Source: Prorocentrum cordatum
Taxonomy: Eukaryota; Sar; Dinophyceae; Prorocentrales; Prorocentraceae
Direction of reading: 5' to 3'
Length of the DNA stretch: 22,123 nt
Assembly (NCBI GenBank): GCA_963575745.1
Contig: CAUYUJ010015940.1
Coordinates: forward strand, 282,501-304,623
The position numbers were made by a program, and so were the translations under genes. Shown in pieces: positions 1-7,640 of this stretch (its first letter is position 1; each line of letters begins with the position of its first letter). The notes beneath the pieces were generated by a model. The model was given only the letters and a program-made list of their open reading frames with translations, made no database searches and was not told where the DNA came from.

Positions 1-655
1 GGTCCCTCTGCAACATCAAGTATACAAGTGTGTCCTGTGCGTCGCGTATCGTATCTTCTTCATGTCTGGGGCACGGCTTGCCGTCAGAAGAGACTTGTCC
101 TTTCAGACGTCCTCTGCAACCAGTCCCGACTGCACTCCCCCATGCTCCTCTTGTTCCTCGTTGTTCCCATGCATCAGCCCTGGATCGGATCGGCTGCGAC
201 AGGATGCACAGCAGCGCCATGCAAGCATCGGGTCACGTCGGATCGACGAGAAATGTAATCGAATATGATAGAGCTGGTCGGCATCGAAACCGACATTGAA
301 TCGGATCGGTCGGGCCGAAACAAGCCCTAAAGGGTGACGGATGTCGGGGTCGCGGATGAAGGACGCCCATCTCCTGCCTACAGGGGGGACAAGGTTGCAG
401 GGCTGCTGACAGGTGCGTTGTCCCGCCGACTGGGCAATGGACAGTGCGGCTCACCGCAGCGCCAGGCGCCAGCAAAGAACCTGCAAACAATGCTTGGGAG
501 GACAGGCAGCCCACCCACCAAGTCCAACACCAATGATGGCAGCAGCTAGTTGGTTCGGAGCGAGGGGACCATGAGCAGCATGGACCTTGGTTATAGACCA
601 AGGGCATGGCGAGGATCTCTCGCAGGGGGAACTCTCTCAGGAGAGTCTATATGTA
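1..655. other. Unassigned sequence, no gene recognised
   Basis: Several short reading frames cross this stretch, but none resembles a protein I know and none has a consistent composition. There is a loose recurrence of 'CGGATCG' near 185-310. I see no RNA gene, hairpin terminator or long repeat. It is the left flank of the duplicated module that follows. Confidence 0.5.
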
Positions 656-790
656 TCCTCCTCGTCCTCGCCCTGCGGCTCGCGATCCTGCTCCCTCCTC
701 CTCATCATCATTATCCTCCTCGCCCTTGTGCTCCTGATCGTCCTGCCCTCCTCTTCCTCCTCCTCACCCTCCTCGTCCTCCATTCTTTTT
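656..790. repeat. CTC-rich imperfect microsatellite, first copy
   Basis: An imperfect run of CTC/CCT triplets with interspersed CGT, CAT and CTT. The same kind of tract recurs at 1712-1803 and 2783-2848, each time at the border of the duplicated module, so it seems to be part of the module and not an independent expansion. Confidence 0.75.
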
Positions 791-881
791 CCTCGTAGGC
801 AACTTCTCCCTGTCGCACACCGAGGCCAGCTTTTAGGGCGGGCGGGGCGTTACTCTGAAGCTTAAAAATTGGCGACAGCTT

Positions 882-1381
882 CACGGATTGAGGGCGGGTG
901 GCTTTCAAAATGTGGCTCTCGCCTTAGCGCGGCGCACATTCCTTTTTGTTCCAGATTTGCGAGAGCTTCACGGATTGAGGGCGGGTGGTTTTCAATGTGG
1001 CTCTCGCCTTAGCGCAGCGCACATTCTGTTTTCCACATTTGCCAGAGTTTCACTGGTTAAGGGCGGGTGGTTTTCAAACTGTGGTTCTCGCACTAGCGCG
1101 GCGCACATTCGTATTTTCTATGATGCACGAGCGTCAGGAATTGAGGGCGGCTTGTTTTCAAAATGCGGTTTTCGCTTTAGCGCGGCGCGCATTCGTACTA
1201 AACAGCTGCAAGAGGTTCACGGATTAAGCGCGGGCGGTGTTCAAAATGTGGCTCTCGCCTTAGCGCAGCGCACATTAGTTTTCAACAGATGCCAAGGTTT
1301 CACGGATTGAAGGCGGCTGGTTTTCAAAATGTGGCTGTCGCTTTAGCGCGGCGCACATTCGTTTCTAAAATTGCAAAAGTT
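882..1381. repeat. Tandem array of ~83-bp repeats (six copies)
   Basis: Six head-to-tail units share 'TTCACGGATTGAGGGCGGG', 'GGTTTTCAAAATGTGG' and 'TCGCCTTAGCGCGGCGCACA'. They are separated by a variable linker ending in 'TGC.AGAG'. Each unit can fold into a hairpin with an inner stem CGC-(CTTA)-GCG and an outer stem AATGTG/CACATT. Copy 4 (near 1160-1192) has AATGCG and CGCATT, a compensated base pair. There are no constant-length unique spacers, so this is not a CRISPR array. Confidence 0.85.
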
Positions 1382-1417
1382 CCACGGGCTCCCATCATAA
1401 ACGTAACAAAAACGGTG

Positions 1418-1600
1418 TTTTGGAATGAATCAGGATTATGCGGGCGCAATAGGTACGTTGATTCTCTGTGTTGAAGTCCTAGGAATGGCGTTCTGGCGCG
1501 ACTCGGGATCGTCAAGGCGCAACAGTCAGGTTGATCCGTGGCGTTGGAATCCCGAGAAACATGTTTTGGCATGCTTCAGGGTCTTCAAACGGGTGTCTTC
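1418..1600. repeat. 73-bp tandem repeats, copy A (about 2.5 units)
   Basis: Units begin at about 1418, 1491 and 1564 with TT(T/C)TGG. The first two share 'TTGAT', 'CAACAGT' or its remnant, and 'CG.TG.AA..CC.AG', spaced 73 bp apart. The third unit is partial. The matching array in module B starts near 2491. Confidence 0.7.
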
Positions 1601-1711
1601 CAACGAGTCAGTTCCATCAGTGGAAATGAACCGTTGTAGGGGCCTACGAAAGGGGAAATGTGAAGGAGGGTTTACTCCAGCATCGTTGATGACTCTTGGG
1701 TTTACAGTGGT

Positions 1712-1803
1712 TCTCCTCCTCCTCCTCCTCCTCCTCCTGCTCGCCCTCCCTCCCACCTCGCCCTCATCGTCCTCCTCCTCCTCCTCCTGCGCCTCCTCCA
1801 TTC
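1712..1803. repeat. CTC-rich tract at the end of module A
   Basis: An uninterrupted CTC run opens at 1712 and decays into CCT, CGT and CAT triplets. It matches the tract before module A and the one after module B. Confidence 0.85.
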
Positions 1804-1810
1804 CGTTTTC

Positions 1811-1956
1811 TCATATATGATGTATATATACATATATACATATGTGTATACATATAAATTCCGTATATACACATTAGTAATAATGCTAGGTATACGTACG
1901 CACACACATACATATAGATATATATATATATATATATATGCGTGTATGTATATAGC
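1811..1956. repeat. AT/CA alternating dinucleotide region
   Basis: Mostly alternating purine-pyrimidine steps (TATATACA, CACACACATACATA, then an uninterrupted TA run near 1918-1940). It is strikingly AT-rich in a GC-rich window. It lies exactly between the two module copies and has no counterpart before copy A, so it is a later local expansion. Confidence 0.85.
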
Positions 1957-2059
1957 TAAACAAGAACATGTCGCACCCCGAGGCGTATCGGTAGGGCGGG
2001 CCCGGCGTTTCGCCTGAGACTTCCTCATCACTTCTGTTTCGTAAAGTGAAGATGTGCAA

Positions 2060-2456
2060 GAGTTTCACGGATGGAGCGCGGGTCGTGGCTCTCGCCTCAG
2101 CGCCGCACACATCCGTCGTAAATATTTGCAAGAGCCTCACGGATGGAGGGCGGGTGGTTTTCAAAATGCGGCGCTAATCTCAGCACCGCGCACATTCGTT
2201 GTTTTGAAGACTGCAAGATCTCCACGGATGGAGAGCGGGCCGTTCTCAAAATGTGGTTTTCGCCTCAGCGCCACGTACTTGCGAATCGCTTCACGGAAGG
2301 AGGGCGGTTCCTTTTCAAAATGTGGCGTTTGCGTTAGCGCCGCGCACACTCGCTCTAAACATGTGCAACAGTTTCACGCTTCACGAATGGCGGGCGGCTC
2401 TTTTTCAAAATGTGGCTCTCGCCTTAGCGCCGCGCACATCAGTTATACAAGAATAT
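2060..2456. repeat. Tandem array of ~83-bp repeats in module B (five copies)
   Basis: Units carry 'TTCACGGATGGAGGGCGGG' and 'TTTTCAAAATGTGG', then 'CGCCTCAGCGCC' or close variants. The inner stem CGC-(CTCA/CTTA)-GCG survives in whole or part in four of the five units and is lost in the unit at about 2160-2200. Unit lengths vary from about 65 to 95 bp because of deletions. Confidence 0.8.
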
Positions 2457-2490
2457 CAAGGATCATCGCGGCGAATTTCCCACAAATGGT

Positions 2491-2665
2491 GATTTGGCAC
2501 GATGCCGGACTGTCCAGGGACAACAGTTACATTGATTCGCGGCGTTGAAGACCCAAGAATTGCGTTCTGGCGCGGCTCAAAATCAGCAAGACGCAACAGT
2601 AACGATGACTCGCGGCGCTGTCGTCCCAAGAGTAATGTTCTGGCACAACTCAGGAGTTCTCTAAC
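2491..2665. repeat. 73-bp tandem repeats, copy B
   Basis: Units start near 2492, 2565 and 2637 with TT(C)TGGC(A/G)C. They share 'CAACAGT.AC.ATGA' and 'CGCGGCG(T/C)TG'. They correspond position for position to the array at 1418-1600. Confidence 0.7.
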
Positions 2666-2782
2666 GGTTGTCTTCCAACGGGGCACCTCCCTCAGTGAAA
2701 ATGAATCCTTGTATGGGGCCTATCAAAAAATGAAGGGAGGTTGTATTGCAATTTCGTTTTCGAAAATTGGGTTTGCATTGGT

Positions 2783-3275
2783 CCCCCTCCTCCTCCTCCT
2801 CGTCGTCCTCCTCCTCCTCCTCCTCATCCTGATCCTCTTCTTCTTAGTATGATTCTTATTCGCATTCGTATTATTACTACTTGTCGTATGATTACGATGA
2901 TTATTATTAGTATTGGTATTACTATTATTACTCGTCGTATTAGTATTATTATGTTTCTTATTGTTATTCTCATTATTACCATTATTGTTATTCTTGTGTT
3001 TCGTGCTATTATTATTCGTCGTCCTCCTCATCTTTCTCCTCCTTCTCTTCTTCCTCCTCCCCCTCCTCCTCCTCATCATCATCATCCTCCTCCCCCTCTT
3101 CCCCCTCCTCCTCCCTCTCCTCCTCCCCCTCCTCCTCCTCCTCCTCGTCCTCGTGTTCTCCTCCTCCTCCTCGTTCTCCTCCTCCTCCTCCTCCGCTCCT
3201 CCTCCTCCTCCTCGTCCTCGTCCTCGTCCCTCCCCCTCGTCCTCGTCCTCGTCCGCGCCCTCGTCCTGATATTCC
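2783..3275. repeat. Trinucleotide-rich tract (CTC, then ATT/GTT, then CTC)
   Basis: A CTC tract (2783-2848) is followed by AT-rich imperfect ATT, GTT and CGT triplets to about 3010, then by a long CTC/CCT tract with CGT interruptions to about 3275. Reading frames here encode only Leu/Ser/Pro or Glu/Arg homopolymer-like strings and should not be annotated as genes. Confidence 0.9.
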
Positions 3276-3299
3276 TAATCGTCTTCCCGATCGTCCTCC

Positions 3300-3460
3300 G
3301 CCTCGGAAGCGCTCCTGCAACCGCACGTCGCCGATGTCCTCGCTCAGCGCCCGGGCGATGGGACCGGCGCCGCCCGCCAGCGCCAGGCGCTCCACACCGC
3401 CAGCCCCTGCCGGGCGCGGCCGCGGGTCTCTCAAGGCGGGCAGGGACCGAGCGCACCGGG
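3300..3460. other. Island of complex GC-rich sequence inside simple repeats
   Basis: About 160 bp of non-repetitive sequence lies between CTC and GAC/GGA tracts. The minus-strand reading contains 'RALSEDIGDVRLQERF', preceded by a Gly/Ala-rich 'LALAGGAGPIA'. This looks more like protein than its surroundings, but I cannot assign it to a family. It may be a fragment of a captured exon or retrocopy. Confidence 0.25.
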
Positions 3461-3515
3461 AGGAGGAGGAGGACGACGACGACGACGGCGACGACGACGG
3501 CGAAGAAGAAAAAAA

Positions 3516-3560
<45 letters not shown>

Positions 3561-3720
3561 GCGGCGGCAGCGACGGCGGCGACGGCAGCCAGAGGGAGGA
3601 GGAGGAGGAGGAGGAGGAGGAGGAGTGCACGTACTCAAAGAGGAAGAGACGAGGGCAAGCGGGCAAGAAGCGAGACGGGGAGGAGGAGGAGGAGGAGGAG
3701 GAGGAGGAGGCGGAGCGTCG
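3460..3720. repeat. GAC/GGC and GGA microsatellites
   Basis: GGA, then GAC/GGC triplets to about 3590, a GGA run to about 3626, a short complex spacer, and another GGA run at about 3678-3714. On the minus strand these are CCT tracts that immediately follow the 3' end of LINE-1w. Confidence 0.9.
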
Positions 3721-3759
3721 CCGAGGGACAGTCTCTCCTTACGCTTGCCCTCGCTCTCG

Positions 3760-4932
3760 CCTCCGCCACGTCCCATCTGCGAGATCCGTGGCGAGGCGGG
3801 CGGCCTGGGCAATTTGAATTCCTCCTGCGGCGCTGGGCGATGGTTGGATCGCCTGCTGCGCGCGTGGAGGAGACGATGCAGATGATAGAAAATCACCAGT
3901 CTTCTGAGATGGGATGGCGTGCAAGGAAGGAGGGCAAGGCGAGCAGGGACGGGCTCAGGGGCAGGGGGGGGACCAAGGCGAGGGCCAGAGACCATGGCGA
4001 CGAGCCAGTGGAAAGAGGGGCAGTGGATATAGTGAGCTAGGCTATCTCGGCACTCACAGCCGAGCAGGCAGCCTCTGTCGACATTACGCAGTCGGGTGTC
4101 CGTGACCCAACCCCCTGTCCAGGTGCGGAGTGCCGCAAGGCGCCAGGATGGGGGGGGACATCTCGAGCGCACCTCGCACCTCCGACCATGGGAACGCATG
4201 AGAACATTCAGGGACAATCCCGAACCATTTAATGAGTCGCTTCCGAATGAGGGGGAAAAGGGAGGACGGCGACGAGTAGAGGACGGGGAGAATACCTCGA
4301 TTCAGGGCCCGCTGCACCTTAAACCGAGGCCCAGCTGCTGCACCACGGGCGCCCACCAGCCTGGGGCTGGGGCGTTCAGACCTCTGCGGTGCTGAGCGCT
4401 CCAGCACCGCCCTGCGTTCGGCCTCCAAGGACCTCAGCCCAGCAAGGGCCGCCGCGCGGTCGCGACCCAAGGAGCCCCGAGCTTCCGCCGCCTACCGCAG
4501 GGTCCACGCAACCGCCGGCTCCCGCCAGAAGGAGGACCAGGGACACAGCACTTTGGCACCCGTGGGCCCCCTCCAGCAGACCTGCCCCACGTGCAAGTGC
4601 GACCACGCCGTGTCTTCGAGGCGCTGGCATATGCGAGCACAACAATCTCTGAATTGGATGCCAGTCCTCATCATAGCGGCAAGTGCATTGCTCCGAAGGC
4701 TTTGGATCCTGGGCCCGCCGAGGGAGGGGAGGTCGAGGAAACAGGCAAAGGAAAGCCAGGATCCAAGGGCCCGAAAGACACGAGTGAGGATGTTTTTCAG
4801 CCTCCTACACAGCTGCTCAGAGGGATGGAACAGCTGAGACTTATACGAGAGCACACTCAGGGCACGCTCGTGGCACAGAACCACAGATGAGTGGGCGTCA
4901 GCATGCGAGCGAGCAACGTCTTTGACTCTAGC
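3760..4932 (-). pseudogene. LINE-1w C-terminal region after the RT (thumb and zinc-knuckle), broken
   Basis: This continues the reverse transcriptase beyond an in-frame TAA at 4933-4935. In the same frame come 'ALSVLSYKSQLFHPSEQL' and 'SFACFLDLPSLGGPRIQSLR', which match the usual post-RT segment of LINE proteins. A TAG follows at 4492-4494, and the frame stays open to 4084. Between about 4215 and 4140 the frame shifts. The new frame gives 'LRTWTGGWVTDTRL' and then 'CLLGCECRDSLAHYIHC', a cysteine-histidine knuckle (C-x3-C-x7-H-x3-C) typical of the end of LINE proteins and thought to bind RNA. A basic stretch, 'SHLRRLVIFYHLHRLLHAR', follows before the frame enters Pro-rich microsatellite coding. 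I call it a pseudogene because two stops and a frameshift separate the parts. Confidence 0.75.
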
Positions 4933-6534
4933 TTAAAGCTCAGCAGCAGGGGCCGCCCATGGTTGCTCGAGTGATGCTGCAGGGCCGACCGTGCATCCGA
5001 GGTTATCCAGCGTCGCTTCAACCTTAAACACCCGCCACTCGGGACACGCCGCTCCAAGCAGCTCGGAGGTGGGGTCACAGAGCTCCTCCGACCAAGGTGC
5101 CCAAAGCGGGGTGGCAGCACACTTAGCTGGTTTCAGCCCCAGGCGGGCAAGGCGTTGGGAAATTCTGAACACTCGCGCTAAGACTCTCAGGCCAGGCTCC
5201 CCCCACACCACCGCCCCCACATCGTCCGCACACCACCTCCCGATTCCCTTCTGAACGGCCTCGAGAGTGCGCTCTAGATCGCTACAAAAAGGATGCACTG
5301 CGAGGACGACTAGGCTGCCTGACGGGGGGTCTCCTTGCAGGACTCCTGCCAGAGTCCAGAGCATAATGGCCCGAGGTGGGTCAGCACAGAAGGTGGCAGC
5401 ACGGTTGTAGTTGGCTCGCACGGCAGCAATTAGGGCCTCTGGAGCACCCCAAGCGGACAAGACCTCCCATATCCACGAGTGAGAGACGCAGGGGAAAACG
5501 TGGGCGTAGTCAAAAGCGAGGAGGAGAGGACGGGAACGCTCTGGAGATGGATGGTCTAGAGCCTGCATGCTCCCAATTCTCGCGAAGCTATCTAGCTCAA
5601 TCAGATTCTCTATGAAGTGTCGACCACATATAAATCCTCTCTGGCTCGGTGCGATGACCTTTTGCACTGCTCTCTTTACGGGCCAGTTCAGCGCCGCGCT
5701 GATGGCCTTCGCACCTGCGTTGCGAAGAGAGAGCGGGCGAGTGTTGTCAGGATCACGCGAGACCGCATGCAGGTCAGCGGGCAGCGTGCCCTTTGGCAGG
5801 AAGATGCTGGTCGCGAAGTTGTAGTCCGAGCGCATGCACATGCCGTTCAGCATCCACTGCGGCGCGCGGTGGAGCACTGCAGCCCCGGAGGGCAGTGCCA
5901 GCCAGGAGGCCGCGGGGAGCCCGTCGGGCCCAGGCGCAGCAGGCCCGGCACGCCACAGGGCCAGGCGCACGTCCGCCAGCCGCGGGGCAGGCAGCTCGCC
6001 CCGGTCCGCCTGCGGGGCCCCGAAGCGCTCGAGGTACCGCTCCTGGAGCTTGGCCGTGCCCTCGCCGTTGGACACTCGGAGCTCCTCCACGGGGCAGAAC
6101 ACCTTGCCCCAGTGCCTGCCCAGCGCGTCGCGGATGTCCGAGGACTCCGTGAGCTCGGCACCGTCCACCCCCAGCACTGCGAGGTAGCGGCGTGCACTGA
6201 TAGGCGCCCACGGCCGAACTCTTCTGCGGAGAGCTCGAAGCTGGGCACTCAGCTGCATCCTCCTGTTCTCGTCGGTATCCTGTCTGGTGTCCTCTTCCAG
6301 TCTCCGCCTCATGCTAGCGGCCTCCTTCCTCTGCGCAATGTTGTGCCTCCGCTGGGACTCGGAGTAGTCGATGATCTGCATTGCTTTGGCCTCCGCGTCG
6401 ACCCGCACCAGGTCTCGCGCCCAGGCGTTCTGGGAGACCACCAGCTGCGCCAGACGCCAGTTCTGTCTCCAGTAGGCTCGAGCCAGCTGGCGCCATATGA
6501 TGGCTGACGATCCCTTGGACCAGCCCTCCGACAC
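4933..6534 (-). CDS. LINE-1w reverse transcriptase, catalytic motifs intact, C-terminally truncated
   Basis: A 533-codon frame encodes a non-LTR reverse transcriptase, which copies the element RNA at the nicked target. Visible motifs are 'GPDGLPAASW' (about 202-211), 'FLPKGT' (245-250), 'TRPLSLRNAGAKAISAALN' (265-283), 'QRGFICGRHFIENLIELD' (298-315), motif A 'LLAFDYAHVFPCVSHSWI' with its Asp (338-355), motif B 'GVLQGDPPSGSL' (397-408), motif C 'CADDVG' (435-440) and a motif D-like 'RLGLKPAKC' (464-472). Both metal-binding positions (D in A, DD in C) are present. The first ~100 residues are a charged linker. The frame is open upstream to about 6594 ('ARILQAAAHDVQQELLV'), so the displayed start (a GTG codon) is not a real initiation site; the protein was probably continuous with the endonuclease. 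The TAA at 4933-4935 truncates it. Confidence 0.92.
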   Translation of the reverse strand: MSEGWSKGSSAIIWRQLARAYWRQNWRLAQLVVSQNAWARDLVRVDAEAKAMQIIDYSESQRRHNIAQRKEAASMRRRLEEDTRQDTDENRRMQLSAQLRALRRRVRPWAPISARRYLAVLGVDGAELTESSDIRDALGRHWGKVFCPVEELRVSNGEGTAKLQERYLERFGAPQADRGELPAPRLADVRLALWRAGPAAPGPDGLPAASWLALPSGAAVLHRAPQWMLNGMCMRSDYNFATSIFLPKGTLPADLHAVSRDPDNTRPLSLRNAGAKAISAALNWPVKRAVQKVIAPSQRGFICGRHFIENLIELDSFARIGSMQALDHPSPERSRPLLLAFDYAHVFPCVSHSWIWEVLSAWGAPEALIAAVRANYNRAATFCADPPRAIMLWTLAGVLQGDPPSGSLVVLAVHPFCSDLERTLEAVQKGIGRWCADDVGAVVWGEPGLRVLARVFRISQRLARLGLKPAKCAATPLWAPWSEELCDPTSELLGAACPEWRVFKVEATLDNLGCTVGPAASLEQPWAAPAAEL

Positions 6535-6553
6535 GAGGAGCTCCTGCTGGACG

Positions 6554-7640
6554 TCATGGGCGGCGGCCTGCAGGATTCTCGCGTAGAACTAACTCGTACT
6601 CGTCGGGGGGCGAGAGGAGTTGCAGCGGCGCCACCCCCAGGTAGCCCTGAACGATCTCCTTGAAGCGGGGCCTCGCGACGATGTCCCGCGGGATGGCGGC
6701 TGGCATATCAGGGCCCCGCTGAGGTCGAGGACGCCGCGTCAGCGAGGCCACCACTAGCGAGTGATCGCTGACCCCGCGGATGTGTAGCCCCCGAACTTCT
6801 CCGCGCACCTGGCAGGACTGCCAGCCTTGGCAGAGCGCCCAGCGCGGGAGCCCCACAAAAATCATGTCTTTGGTGGTGCTGGTTCTGGTACTCGCATTCC
6901 AGTGAGTGGGCTTGCCCGCCATCAGCTCTGCGGCACCTCTCAGCGCGCCAAGCCGCTGGCGCTGGCCAGGGTTCCGAGCAAGGCGGGCCGCCTGCGACCC
7001 CGAGGGCGTCTGCGCAGGTGAGGGGTGAGGCTGCCCAGCGCCAAGGCCCTGCTGCATGGGGGTCTGCTGGTCCAGCACGAATGAATCCACCTCGTCGCAG
7101 TCGCCGAAGTTGAAGTCGCCCACTATGAACACTGCACGGCAGTCGGGAGCTTCGTGAGCCCATGCCAGGTCACGTCGGATACCCGCTGCAACTCGCCTCC
7201 GCTGCTCAGGAGAAAGATCATGGTTGTGTACATCCCAATGGACAAAACTGGACGGAGTCTCATTCGGCATCGCGTTCTCCGTGTGAACAGTGCCGAGAAG
7301 CCGAAAGATGCGCCCAGGAACAAGCTCATCTGGAACAAAATCGCAGGTGCAGCCGTCATTCGTGCCAGACACAATCGTCGCCACACCTCCCGCATCTTCT
7401 CTACCTCCTGCGATGCACGAGGTAAAGCAGTGAAACGTTCCCCCCGGCCCCCCGATCAGCACCTCCATGCTGGCCGAGGCGGCCCGTGTCCCTTGTAGCC
7501 CCAAATATCATTGGACCCTTTCCAATAGCGTTGGAGGTACTTGAGCTTCGTCTTGACCTTGCGGATGCCATGCTTCCCCGTCTGCTTGAGGGCCCTGCAG
7601 TTCCATGCACCGAGGTGGGTACTCTCGCCCTGGCCGCCCC
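6554..7640 (-). pseudogene. LINE-1w AP-type endonuclease, frameshifted, catalytic Glu apparently lost
   Basis: An exonuclease-endonuclease-phosphatase fold that would nick the target for priming. The N-terminus lies in the frame read from about 7640 to 7505: 'GAWNCRALKQTGKHGIRKVK' carries the N of the W-N-x-R motif and ends 'YWKGSNDI'. A frameshift near 7505 leads to 'LGLQGTRAASASMEVLIGG', 'AGGVATIVSG', 'VFIVGDFNFGD' (the GDFN motif), 'KPTHWN', 'KDMIFVGLPRW' and 'GVSDHSLVVASL' (the SDH motif). In this family the segment after the first motif normally reads LQE-x-x; here the codon at 7490-7492 is GGG (Gly), one transition away from GAG (Glu). The frame closes at 6554, where a shift into the RT frame is needed near 6590. 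So it is recognisable but probably inactive. Confidence 0.85.

Larger units (their letters stand above)
791..1711. repeat. Duplicated module, copy A
   Basis: The order is a leader containing 'TGTCGCAC.CCGAGGC' and 'AGGGCGGGC', six ~83-bp repeats, about two and a half 73-bp repeats, and a tail containing 'GTCTTCCAACG', 'AGT..AAATGAA' and 'GGGGCCTA'. The same order and many of the same words recur at 1955-2782, so the two blocks are homologous copies in direct orientation. They have diverged greatly, which implies an old duplication. I see no protein-coding signal; open frames across the arrays exist in several phases, as expected from GC-rich tandem repeats. Confidence 0.8.
1955..2782. repeat. 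Duplicated module, copy B
   Basis: Same order as copy A: leader with 'TGTCGCACCCCGAGGC', five ~83-bp repeats, 73-bp repeats, and a tail with 'GTTGTCTTCCAACG', 'CAGTGAAAATGAA' and 'GGGGCCTATCAAA'. It then runs into another CTC tract. Similarity to copy A is clear word by word but broken by substitutions and short indels. Confidence 0.8.

Noticed and set aside
882-2456. CRISPR-like array
   Set aside because: Units are degenerate over their whole length, with no constant repeat and unique spacers of fixed size, no cas genes, and the context is eukaryotic.
2741-4217. Very long open frames on both strands (about 360-400 codons) through the trinucleotide region
   Set aside because: They consist of Leu, Ser, Pro, Arg, Glu or Asp runs dictated by the triplet repeats. 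Only the first part of the minus-strand frame (4217 to about 3767) has LINE-like content, and it is annotated as such.
5617-6507. Plus-strand frame of about 296 codons opposite the LINE-1w RT
   Set aside because: It is a GC-driven shadow of the RT gene with no motifs of its own.
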